DNA from: Richelia sp. UBA3308
GTDB taxonomy: Bacteria; Cyanobacteriota; Cyanobacteriia; Cyanobacteriales; Nostocaceae
DNA: 22,587 nt
Assembly: GCA_002361335.1 (NCBI GenBank)
Contig: DESS01000221.1
Location: forward strand, 2,682 to 25,268
Direction of reading: 5' to 3'
Part shown: positions 16,291 through 22,587 of the stretch, piece by piece
Layout of the letters: each line of letters starts with the position of its first letter
How positions within the stretch are numbered: the stretch's first letter is position 1
Made by a program: the position numbers and the translations under genes
The notes under the pieces: model-generated
What the model saw: only the letters and a program-made list of their open reading frames with translations
Told to the model about the DNA's origin: nothing
Database searches by the model: none

Positions 16291-16797
16291 ATGGCAATAA
16301 ATTATACCAAACGAATCTTGATTGCTGGCAGTTCAACCGATTGTAGCAACGATGAATCTATGGCAGCACAATCGAATGAAACTCATATCTTGATTATAGA
16401 AGACGACCAGGGACGTAAAGAATTTACTTTAGAAAATTCCCTTTATTCTATTGGTAGAGACCGTGAATGTGATATTCATTTGGTATCACAATTTGTCTCC
16501 CGTCGTCATGCAACATTAGTCAAACTACCAAGAGATGATAAAAATGATAAGCGATACTATTACCGAATTGTAGATGGGGATGTCAGAGGCAAACCCAGCT
16601 CTAATGGTTTGATGATTAACGGGCGCAAAATACCTGCCCACGACCTAAAAAATGAAGATGAGGTAGTGTTTGGACCACAAGTACGTGCTATTTACTACCT
16701 ACTTCAACGGGATGCAACTCAAACTGGGCAAACTGATGCTAGTGAATACGACATTACTTTAATAAACCCCAGTATGACCGAAGATACTGAGGATTAG
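16291..16797 (+). CDS. FHA-domain (phosphothreonine-binding) protein
   Basis: A 168-residue soluble protein built around one forkhead-associated domain (about 33-135), which binds phosphothreonine peptides. The binding-site motifs are GRDRECD (55-61), SRRHA (70-74) and SSNG (103-106). The C-terminal tail is acidic and threonine-rich and may itself be phosphorylated. FHA proteins usually act with Ser/Thr kinases, but none is in the window. An in-frame ATG at residue 24 is a possible alternative start, since the first 23 residues look unlike the conserved core; I keep 16291 because AGG lies at acceptable spacing. It is transcribed in the same direction as the copper ATPase but 228 bases away. 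Confidence 0.88.
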   Translation: MAINYTKRILIAGSSTDCSNDESMAAQSNETHILIIEDDQGRKEFTLENSLYSIGRDRECDIHLVSQFVSRRHATLVKLPRDDKNDKRYYYRIVDGDVRGKPSSNGLMINGRKIPAHDLKNEDEVVFGPQVRAIYYLLQRDATQTGQTDASEYDITLINPSMTEDTED

Positions 16798-16802
16798 AAA
16801 TT

Positions 16803-16832
16803 TATACCCGCTTGGGGATATAGGGATTTTTT
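16803..16832 (+). terminator. Probable intrinsic terminator after the FHA gene
   Basis: TATaCCC and GGGgATA (16803-16809 and 16814-16820) pair around GCTT with one mismatch, followed by TAGGGA and T6 (16827-16832). Position six bases after the stop codon fits termination of the FHA transcript. Confidence 0.45.
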
Positions 16833-17090
16833 AGAACACTGCAAAGCCAGAGTTTATCTGGGTTGTAGCAAAAATCAGCGGTTTTGGATTTAAAAATGCT
16901 CATACAGCAATCTTTTCCAGAATCTATCTATTGCCATAATTTTTCCTTGCGGCGTATTATATTTCACAATATTTTTGTCAGAATTTTGAATTTTCCGCCT
17001 TCTTAGCAGTTAGGGCGATTTGTTGCGGTAACTGATGTTTTTTAGCTAGCCGCAACTAACGCCTTAAAAACAAAAAACACGGACTATAAA

Positions 17091-17438
17091 CTATCCAGCA
17101 AGTGTCTCAGTTAAATGCCAGTGACGGCAATCTTCAATCACTTGCTTAATAAAATCAAACACTTGTCGGCAGTGATTATCAACTTGGAGTGGTAATTCCT
17201 CGTTTTTTATCACTAGACTCATCTTTGTTTCTGTTTCAGTAGCTGTACTTTTATCAATTAGTACCTCTATTGTGACAAATTTCGAGAAAGGAACGGTACC
17301 AGGAACTTCCCGTGCCATAATATAATCCAATGTATAATATTGCACATCTAGATTACATTCTTGCAGAAGTTCTACAATTAGCGGTTGCAGATGGTCTATG
17401 GGAAGAGAAACAATATATGAACAGGTATAGCGAGCCAT
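17091..17438 (-). CDS. Conserved hypothetical protein, 115 residues
   Basis: A soluble protein without signal peptide or membrane segment. It begins MARYTCSYIVSLPIDHLQP and has alternating hydrophobic strands (KFVTIEVLID, KMSLVIKN) followed by a helix (CRQVFDFIKQVIEDC), suggesting a small alpha/beta fold. I do not recognise the family or a catalytic motif. GTGGGG lies upstream of ATG 17438. It is divergent from the SDR gene at 17741, so the two may share a regulatory region. Confidence 0.65.
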   Translation of the reverse strand: MARYTCSYIVSLPIDHLQPLIVELLQECNLDVQYYTLDYIMAREVPGTVPFSKFVTIEVLIDKSTATETETKMSLVIKNEELPLQVDNHCRQVFDFIKQVIEDCRHWHLTETLAG

Positions 17439-17740
17439 AATAGCCCCACGCCTTATAACACTCCGTCCATCCTATAATACCTAACCCTATAAAAGCTAAT
17501 AATTGATATACAATCAGTACGCATGTATTAAAACGGATTATGTTCATGCACAGACTCAAATGGCAAATTCGACAAGGGCAGTAGTTCGGGTTTTCGGGGT
17601 TTTGATTCCATCGCACTTTAAATCTTATATAGAAGCTATAGAAATTATAAAAATTTGGGTAAAAGGAACTGGCGATCGCTCTCTTCAGGTGAACAAGGGC
17701 AATATCAAGGTAATATAATAATCTGGTGCAAGAAAAAAAC
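17439..17740. promoter_or_regulatory. Divergent intergenic region
   Basis: About 300 bases between two divergent genes must contain both promoters. I cannot place convincing -35/-10 boxes. One HIP1 octamer lies at 17672-17679. A 71-codon plus-strand frame (17503-17718) inside it has no family character and I do not call it. Confidence 0.4.
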
Positions 17741-18661
17741 ATGAAAGTCGCAATTACTGGATCAACAGGATTTGTTGGCAGTCGTTTAGTACAACGGCTG
17801 CGTTTGGAGGCTATTAAAGTATTAGTATTAACCCGGAATACCCAACGTGCCCAAAAGCTTTTCCCTAAAAGTGCTTATCCCAATGTTGAAATCGCTGCTT
17901 ATACACCCACTGTTTCGGGTTCTTGGCAAAATCATATAGCTAGTTGTGAAGCTGTAGTCAATCTTGCAGGAGAATCTATCAGTGAAGGGCGTTGGACAAC
18001 CGAACGCAAACAAGAAATTCTTAATAGTCGTAAGCTAACCACGCAAAAAATTGTGGAAGCAATAGTGTCGAGCACAACTAAGCCAAAGGTATTAATTAAC
18101 GCTTCAGCGGTTGGTTTCTACGGTACCAGCCAAAACGCTACCTTTGATGAAAATAGCCCCCCTGGAAGCGATTTTCTAGCTCAAGTCTGTCAAGATTGGG
18201 AAGCACAAGCCCAGAAAGTTACAGATAGTGGTGTGCGTTTGGTGATTTTGCGATTTGGTATTGTTTTGGGAATGGGTGGTGCCCTTGGTAAAATGATTAC
18301 TCCATTTAAGCTATTCGCTGGAGGACCTATAGGTAGTGGCGAGCAATGGTTCTCGTGGATTCATGTAGACGATGTAGTTAATTTAATACTAAAATCTTTG
18401 AGTACATCGGAAATGGCGGGTGTATATAATGCTACTGTTCCTCAGCCAGTTCGCATGGCAGAACTATGTACAACTATGGGCGAAGTGATGAATCGTCCTT
18501 CTTGGCTACCTGTACCATCTTTCGCGATCGAAGCTATGTTAGGTGATGGGGCAGTAGTAGTATTAGAAGGTCAAAAAGTTTTACCCCAACGTACTCTTTC
18601 AAGCGGTTTTAAATACGATTACTCAGACTTAAAACTAGCCCTTAAAGAAATTTTAAAGTAA
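17741..18661 (+). CDS. TIGR01777/YfcH-type NAD-binding epimerase-like protein (SDR)
   Basis: A 306-residue extended short-chain dehydrogenase/reductase-like protein. The nucleotide-binding motif GSTGFVG stands at residues 7-13 directly after MKVAIT. NASAVGFYG near 120 and PPGSDFLAQVCQDWE follow as in the TIGR01777 family. The last 45 or so residues (PSFAIEAMLGDGA, LEGQKVLPQRTL) are the C-terminal DUF1731-type segment. I start at ATG 17741 because family members begin MKVAITG; an upstream GTG at 17726 would add five residues of no known use. The enzyme's substrate is not known. The cyanobacterial and plant relatives are known as SulA/GC1-like proteins linked to cell or plastid division; whether this copy has that job is inference. 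Confidence 0.85.
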   Translation: MKVAITGSTGFVGSRLVQRLRLEAIKVLVLTRNTQRAQKLFPKSAYPNVEIAAYTPTVSGSWQNHIASCEAVVNLAGESISEGRWTTERKQEILNSRKLTTQKIVEAIVSSTTKPKVLINASAVGFYGTSQNATFDENSPPGSDFLAQVCQDWEAQAQKVTDSGVRLVILRFGIVLGMGGALGKMITPFKLFAGGPIGSGEQWFSWIHVDDVVNLILKSLSTSEMAGVYNATVPQPVRMAELCTTMGEVMNRPSWLPVPSFAIEAMLGDGAVVVLEGQKVLPQRTLSSGFKYDYSDLKLALKEILK

Positions 18662-18687
18662 TCCGAATTTGAGGAATTTGAAGTTTT

Positions 18688-18718
18688 AAATTTTGCAAAA
18701 CTAAAATTTTGCAAAACT
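18688..18718. repeat. Tandem 16-base direct repeat
   Basis: AAATTTTGCAAAACT occurs at 18688-18702 and again at 18704-18718, period 16. Each copy contains the palindrome TTTTGCAAAA. It lies just after the SDR gene, between convergent transcripts. Confidence 0.65.
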
Positions 18719-18748
18719 AAAAATTCTTGGTTGTTTAATACTCAAAAG

Positions 18749-18766
18749 GCTCTCCTAAAGGGGAGC
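18749..18766 (-). terminator. Stem-loop between convergent genes
   Basis: GCTCTCC (18749-18755) pairs with GGGGAGC (18760-18766) through one wobble pair around TAAA. On the minus strand it is followed by CTTTTGAGT, a short T-run, so it most likely terminates the minus-strand transcript ending at 18913. It may also stop the plus-strand SDR transcript. Confidence 0.45.
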
Positions 18767-18912
18767 AATCACAAAGTAGAAAGTTTTTAACCGGTAGATT
18801 TAAAGCTTTTCTATAGTTTAGAGGTTAAAATCTTCAACTAAAGTAAAAAATTTATTTTTAATTCATGCAGGCTTTATGGGGAGGGTCAATGATAAAATTT
18901 TTCTAAAAAAAA

Positions 18913-19158
18913 TTATTCACGAACCTGTAACTTCCTCGAGATCCAACTCATAAGACCACTGAGTATAGCACCGGCAAATAAGATACCAATTGCTGGATTA
19001 AATATAGGTTGCCACAGCTTATACCATAAATCTAAGCCGAGGGGTATTCCGGCACTGCGACCAATTACCCCTAAGACTAACCAGCCAAAGGCGATTAACA
19101 CAAGAAAAACATCAGCGACTAAAACGATGTTAAGAAAATTTAAGAATTTATCTTTCAT
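18913..19158 (-). CDS. Small two-span membrane protein, 81 residues
   Basis: The protein has a basic N terminus (MKDKF), a hydrophobic span at about 10-33 (IVLVADVFLVLIAFGWLVLG), a loop with GRSAGIPLGLDLWYKLWQPIFNP, a second span at about 53-70 and a basic tail (SRKLQVRE). I do not know a named family; the well-conserved look of the loop suggests a real cyanobacterial membrane protein. It is third in a minus-strand series after the SufA-like and TPR genes, 116 bases from the latter. Confidence 0.7.
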   Translation of the reverse strand: MKDKFLNFLNIVLVADVFLVLIAFGWLVLGVIGRSAGIPLGLDLWYKLWQPIFNPAIGILFAGAILSGLMSWISRKLQVRE

Positions 19159-19274
19159 ATATTGAATTAAGAATGGGGAATTGTAAAGAAATTGGAAGGA
19201 TGCCGAATTTAGGTCAATGATGAAAAATCTGTGGGTTAATCCACAGATAAAAGCGAAACTTGTTAAAGTAGCAA

Positions 19275-19694
19275 TTAGTCGAATAGCCAGCTTTTAATTT
19301 TCGCCAAACTTTTCCAATCAGGTTTTCTGCTTAAACCATCTTCAATACTATTTCTGATTTCCTCCTGCCATTCCTGGTTAACCAACATTAACTGGGAAGC
19401 AGCCTCAACATGGTCTCTCAAACCTTTTTGACCAGTTTCTAACATAGCTACAGCCAGGTTAACCCTTGCTTGGGGATCTTGGGCATTTAACTTTACAGCC
19501 TTTTGAGCAGCTTTATAAGCAAGCTTGGGTTTGTTATCGAGCATATACAACCACGATAAACAAGTCCACGCAGCACTATTTTGAGGTGCGCGATCGCAAA
19601 CTTCTTTAAAAACTGGAATCAATTCAGCGGCATTTGCTCCAGCTTTATAACGTTCTAAACCTGTGTCAAATAGGGATTCAACTGTTTGAGTCAT
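19275..19694 (-). CDS. TPR-repeat protein
   Basis: A 139-residue soluble helical protein. Residues about 6-100 hold tetratricopeptide-like helix pairs (ELIPVFKEVCDRAPQNSAAW, then LSWLYMLDNKPKLAYKAAQK, then NAQDPQARVNLAVAMLETGQ), with the typical W/L-G/A-Y/A-P spacing. The C-terminal third is a charged helix ending KIKSWLFD. TPR units bind partner proteins. The gene lies 91 bases downstream of the SufA-like gene in the same direction, so a link to Fe-S assembly is suggested by position only. Confidence 0.8.
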   Translation of the reverse strand: MTQTVESLFDTGLERYKAGANAAELIPVFKEVCDRAPQNSAAWTCLSWLYMLDNKPKLAYKAAQKAVKLNAQDPQARVNLAVAMLETGQKGLRDHVEAASQLMLVNQEWQEEIRNSIEDGLSRKPDWKSLAKIKSWLFD

Positions 19695-19785
19695 AGTAAA
19701 ACAATTATCAATCCTCGTATCAATTGTCCTTTGTCATTAAATAACTATTTGTGAAAAAAGACAAAGGACTAGGGGAAAATTTAGA

Positions 19786-20142
19786 TTAAACTCCAAATGA
19801 TTTACCACAACCACAAGTAGTATTAGCGTTAGGATTAGTAAATTGAAAACCTCCACCAATCAAGGAATCGCTGTAATCAAGCATTAAGCCATAGAGATAT
19901 AATAAACTCTTACGGTCGCAAACAATTTTGAAGCCATCGTAATCAAAGATTTCATCGTGTTCATTAATTTGGCTGGGGTCTTCAAAATCCATAGTGTAAG
20001 ACATTCCAGAACAACCACCTTGACGTACTCCTACCCGTAAGCAGAGGTCTTTTTCTTGTTTTTCTTGTAATAATTTAACTTGTCGCAGTGCGGCTTCACT
20101 CATTTGAATTCCGCGCTTTTGGGACTCAGTTGTTTGTGTCAT
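19786..20142 (-). CDS. HesB/IscA/SufA-type iron-sulfur cluster carrier
   Basis: A 118-residue A-type carrier that binds and passes on Fe-S clusters or iron. The three conserved cysteines are present: C44 in GGCSGMSY and C110/C112 in TCGCGKSF at the C terminus. GGGFQFTNPNA (96-106) is also a family hallmark. Length is normal. The family separates into SufA, IscA, ErpA and nitrogen-fixation HesB forms; the ordinary genomic context without nif genes favours the housekeeping SufA type, but I would not fix the symbol. GGAG lies about 11 bases before ATG 20142. No SufR-like CAAC-N6-GTTG site was seen just upstream. It heads a same-strand series with the TPR and membrane protein genes. Confidence 0.92.
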   Translation of the reverse strand: MTQTTESQKRGIQMSEAALRQVKLLQEKQEKDLCLRVGVRQGGCSGMSYTMDFEDPSQINEHDEIFDYDGFKIVCDRKSLLYLYGLMLDYSDSLIGGGFQFTNPNANTTCGCGKSFGV

Positions 20143-20590
20143 GTGATTTTCAACTCCGTATTATTGGTTTAATTATCGCGCTTAATATCATGTGAATCCT
20201 GTACCAAAACTAGATATAGAACTAGTTTGATCAAGATATGATTCTCCATTTTTCCTTCTTATATTTATTCTAGCGATATAAATCAAGCTGAAAAAGATGT
20301 TAATTTTGATTTAAAGGTGTTTTAAGCGACACCCCCTCCATTGAGTTATACCCCTGCCAATATTGCCGATCACAGATTCTCATCACAGCATGCCTATGGA
20401 TTTTTATTTTAGAATTGAAAAACTCGACCTATTCATAAAAAGTTATTTTGGGATTCCGGCGCTTATTAAGACAAAGTTTTCAAGCTCTTTAATTCAAGAA
20501 TAAGGATAATCACAAATCTTCATCCAATTCTTCTTCTCTTGAAAATAAACTGCAAATAGAAAATTGACACAAAAGTAATAAATCCTAAGT
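20143..20590. other. Divergent intergenic region, no credible gene
   Basis: About 450 bases between the SufA-like gene (minus) and the 544-residue gene (plus). It should hold both promoters, but I see no confident boxes. A 37-codon plus-strand frame (20390-20503) lacks a ribosome site and family features. No repeats or stable stems stand out. Confidence 0.5.
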
Positions 20591-22225
20591 ATGACCAGTT
20601 TTAGTCGCTCTACCATCCGTCGTTTGAAGAAATTACCCCAAATTCCTTCTGTATGGGAGGGCGATCGCCGTTTATTGTCATCATCTAGCAGGGGGGAAGA
20701 TTCAGATTCGAGGGGTGAATGCATTCTTTGGGTTGATGCTCAACAAGGAATTGTACGGGGGATGGACGTAGTAAATCCCGAAGCTGGTCCAGAAGCGATT
20801 GTTCGTACTTTGATGCGAGCCATCGAAACTCCTCAAAGCCCAGCAAAACCAGCCCGTCCTCAGAAAATTGTAGTCCAAGATAGGGAAATTCAATTTTATT
20901 TACGGGGAGTACTGCAAGATATAGATATTGTTATCGACCGCGTACCCGAATTACCACTGATAGATGAACTGTTTCGTGGTTTTTCAGAAGTTATTGACAA
21001 TCAAATTCCAGATTTACCTCCAGAATATGCAAATTTACTACTAAATAAAGCTTTCGCTATTTGGAAATTAGCACCTTGGGAATTTTTAGAAGAACAGCAG
21101 ATTTTATCTATAGAAATCAATAAGTGGGATATCGGCACCCTTTATGCTTCAGTAATGGGTATGTTAGGTATGGAGTATGGAATATTACTTTATCGTTCAG
21201 AGGAATCTCTTAAGTATTTTCGTGCTACCGTTTTAAAAGAATACTTTTCCCAAGAGTATTTAGAAGAAGCTTTTCTCAAGCAAGATTGCTTATTTCTTAC
21301 CTTTGAACGTGCTTCACAAACTGATGAAGAAGAAGATATATTTGCTGATTTAGCGGATTTTCCCTTATCAGAAATTAATCCGACTTTTGGCAATATTCAT
21401 CCTCTCGAAGGAGTACGATCTATTTTATACGAGGAAGAGGCTCAAGTTACATTAGTTGCTTTAGAAGCTTTGTATCGTTTTATTCGCGATCAACGTACCA
21501 ATTTAAGTAATGGATTATTTCCATCCTTGAGCAATCGTTATCGTATATCCTTACTGCCTTGCTTAAAATCTGCTAAATCAATATCAGTTACCGTCGCCAC
21601 CCAAACCCAGTTAGCTTTGGAGTTGGAAGAGATGTCCAATAATGAGCAAGATGACGATCGGGAAATGATTTTACCTGGTGTACCCGGTTTAAGACCGCTG
21701 CGAGATGATTTAATACCACCAGATTCTTTCCTTAGCTTAGGCGTTATTTCCTGGGAAATGTTGGAATCGTTACAGTACAAATCTAAGTATTATCAAGTTG
21801 GTGAAGTATTACAAGCAGGGGACGGCTTACCAGTAATATTGATTCAGACTTCCCGCCCCAAAGCAAAAAATATAATTGAGTGTATCGAAAAATACGGGGG
21901 ACTTCAAGCAATTTGCTTTAATCCTGGTGCAGATCCTTTTGATGGCACTCATTACGATCTTGGTTTACTACAAACTCAAAATCAAGAACTATTCCTATTT
22001 GGTGAATTTGAAGATGACGATCCCGCTCATGTAGAAGCTCGACAAAAGTGGAATCAACGCTGTCAAAATACTAAAGGATATTGCGGTTTGATTATTGCCA
22101 GAGGACTAACTGGGGCTTCTCGTGGAAATCCCCAATTACGTGACATGATGGCTTTATTTGAAGCACGTTATCTTTCGCCCAAGGAATTAGGAGTTGGCAC
22201 CCTTGAGTTAATACCCCAATTATAG
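20591..22225 (+). CDS. Uncharacterised conserved cyanobacterial protein, 544 residues
   Basis: A soluble, acidic protein with no signal peptide or membrane segment. It starts with a basic stretch (SRSTIRRLKKLPQIPSVWEGDRR), then a strand-rich domain ending around IDIVIDRVPELPLID (about 45-125). A middle helical domain (about 130-330) includes WEFLEE and YGILLYRS. A very acidic linker (NNEQDDDREM, near 352) follows. The C-terminal part has PRP-like ILIQTSRPKAKNIIE and GLIIARGLTGASRGNPQLRD. I recall cyanobacterial homologues being listed under a domain of unknown function (possibly DUF6930), but this is unverified. No catalytic motif is evident. The N-terminal region, with its GDRR and WVDAQQGIVRGMDVV, looks well formed. 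No Shine-Dalgarno sequence is seen before ATG 20591. It stands alone. Confidence 0.8.
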   Translation: MTSFSRSTIRRLKKLPQIPSVWEGDRRLLSSSSRGEDSDSRGECILWVDAQQGIVRGMDVVNPEAGPEAIVRTLMRAIETPQSPAKPARPQKIVVQDREIQFYLRGVLQDIDIVIDRVPELPLIDELFRGFSEVIDNQIPDLPPEYANLLLNKAFAIWKLAPWEFLEEQQILSIEINKWDIGTLYASVMGMLGMEYGILLYRSEESLKYFRATVLKEYFSQEYLEEAFLKQDCLFLTFERASQTDEEEDIFADLADFPLSEINPTFGNIHPLEGVRSILYEEEAQVTLVALEALYRFIRDQRTNLSNGLFPSLSNRYRISLLPCLKSAKSISVTVATQTQLALELEEMSNNEQDDDREMILPGVPGLRPLRDDLIPPDSFLSLGVISWEMLESLQYKSKYYQVGEVLQAGDGLPVILIQTSRPKAKNIIECIEKYGGLQAICFNPGADPFDGTHYDLGLLQTQNQELFLFGEFEDDDPAHVEARQKWNQRCQNTKGYCGLIIARGLTGASRGNPQLRDMMALFEARYLSPKELGVGTLELIPQL

Positions 22226-22353
22226 TTGAAATATTTATTTAGGTTTTTATTTCGGTTTGAGCATAACTGACTTCTTGCACCTCTGTAGTTAAATACTTAA
22301 TAAAAAGAATAAGTTATCAATAATATTACTTTTTATTATATATTTCCATTATC

Positions 22354-22393
22354 AGTCCCATCGCCGCGAAGCCCGAGTCTATAGTCTGGGACT
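22354..22393. repeat. Inverted repeat AGTCCCA / TGGGACT
   Basis: AGTCCCA (22354-22360) pairs exactly with TGGGACT (22387-22393) around a 26-base GC-richer interior (CGCCGCGAAGCCCGAG). A composition unlike its AT-rich flanks suggests a dispersed intergenic repeat. Confidence 0.5.
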
Positions 22394-22554
22394 TACAGTC
22401 TCAAGTAGATATGGGCGCAGTAAAATATTTTCTCACAATATTTAATATTTTTTGTACTTACAACATAGCTGGTGCAAAATATAGCGGATTACACTCTCGT
22501 TAGGTAGGAAATTCTGCCATTTAACTTTTAATTAAACGAAGGAAGAGCCGAAGT

Positions 22555-22581
22555 GCGGAGGCGGAGAATCTCCGCCTCCGC
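22555..22581. repeat. GC-rich perfect hairpin, 12-bp arms
   Basis: GCGGAGGCGGAG (22555-22566) and CTCCGCCTCCGC (22570-22581) are exact reverse complements around AAT. CGAAG flanks it on both sides as a short direct repeat. The element reaches almost to the window end and may continue. It resembles the GC-rich island at 6468-6603 in character. Confidence 0.75.
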
Positions 22582-22587
22582 CCGAAG

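Larger units (their letters stand above)
22226..22587. other. Right-end gap with palindromic repeats
   Basis: About 360 bases downstream of the 544-residue gene with no open frame of note. It holds the stem at 22354-22393 and the GC-rich hairpin at 22555-22581. The rest is AT-rich. Confidence 0.55.

Noticed and set aside
17503..17718. 71-codon plus-strand frame in the divergent promoter region
   Set aside because: It fills a region that must hold two promoters, contains a HIP1 site and resembles no protein family.
17726..17740. GTG start of the SDR gene
   Set aside because: Family members begin with MKVAITG, matching ATG 17741; the five extra residues add nothing recognisable.
20390..20503. 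37-codon plus-strand frame before the 544-residue gene
   Set aside because: Peptide looks plausible, but there is no ribosome site, no hydrophobic or conserved pattern and no supporting context.

Overview
The window looks like the chromosome of a filamentous, probably heterocyst-forming cyanobacterium (Nostocales; Calothrix/Rivularia/Nostoc-like). Three things in the sequence point there: about nine copies of the HIP1 octamer GCGATCGC spread over genes and gaps, three arrays of degenerate 7-bp tandem repeats of the STRR type, and genes typical of cyanobacteria (a CtaA-like copper ATPase, a two-partner-secretion exoprotein with the cyanobacterial C-terminal signature, a HesB/SufA protein). By eye the DNA is AT-rich, with long gene-poor gaps and small GC-rich palindromic islands.

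Layout. 1-1870: a zinc-type medium-chain dehydrogenase and a small exported protein, bracketed by two heptamer arrays in opposite orientation. 1915-6284 (minus): two large surface or secreted proteins, a filamentous-haemagglutinin-like exoprotein and an RTX calcium-binding repeat protein, separated by a perfect palindrome and a third heptamer array. 6285-8760: a poor region with a hairpin cluster, a 116-residue unknown protein, a clearly broken LuxR/NarL-type response regulator and about 1 kb of AT-rich DNA with terminator-like stems. 8761-11924: a soluble REC-histidine kinase hybrid and a CPBP-type membrane protease. 11925-13481: palindrome-containing gap and small membrane proteins (TM2 domain, a possible 30-residue ORF, a 61-residue ORF). 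13642-16797: copper P1B-ATPase (CtaA-like), then an FHA-domain protein. 17091-18661: a divergent pair, an unknown 115-residue protein and a TIGR01777/YfcH-type SDR. 18913-20142 (minus): SufA/IscA-type Fe-S protein, TPR protein and a small membrane protein, possibly co-transcribed. 20591-22225: an uncharacterised 544-residue protein. The right end carries GC-rich palindromes.

Functionally the window is a mosaic of mostly single-gene units. Plausible links are the neighbouring surface proteins, the shared orientation of SufA, TPR and membrane protein, and the proximity of the kinase to a decayed regulator. I did not find a convincing new multi-gene system. The items most worth a second look are the broken regulator, the terminator-bounded possible small RNA near 8204-8359, the small membrane proteins before ctaA, the palindrome clusters and the uncharacterised 544-residue protein.
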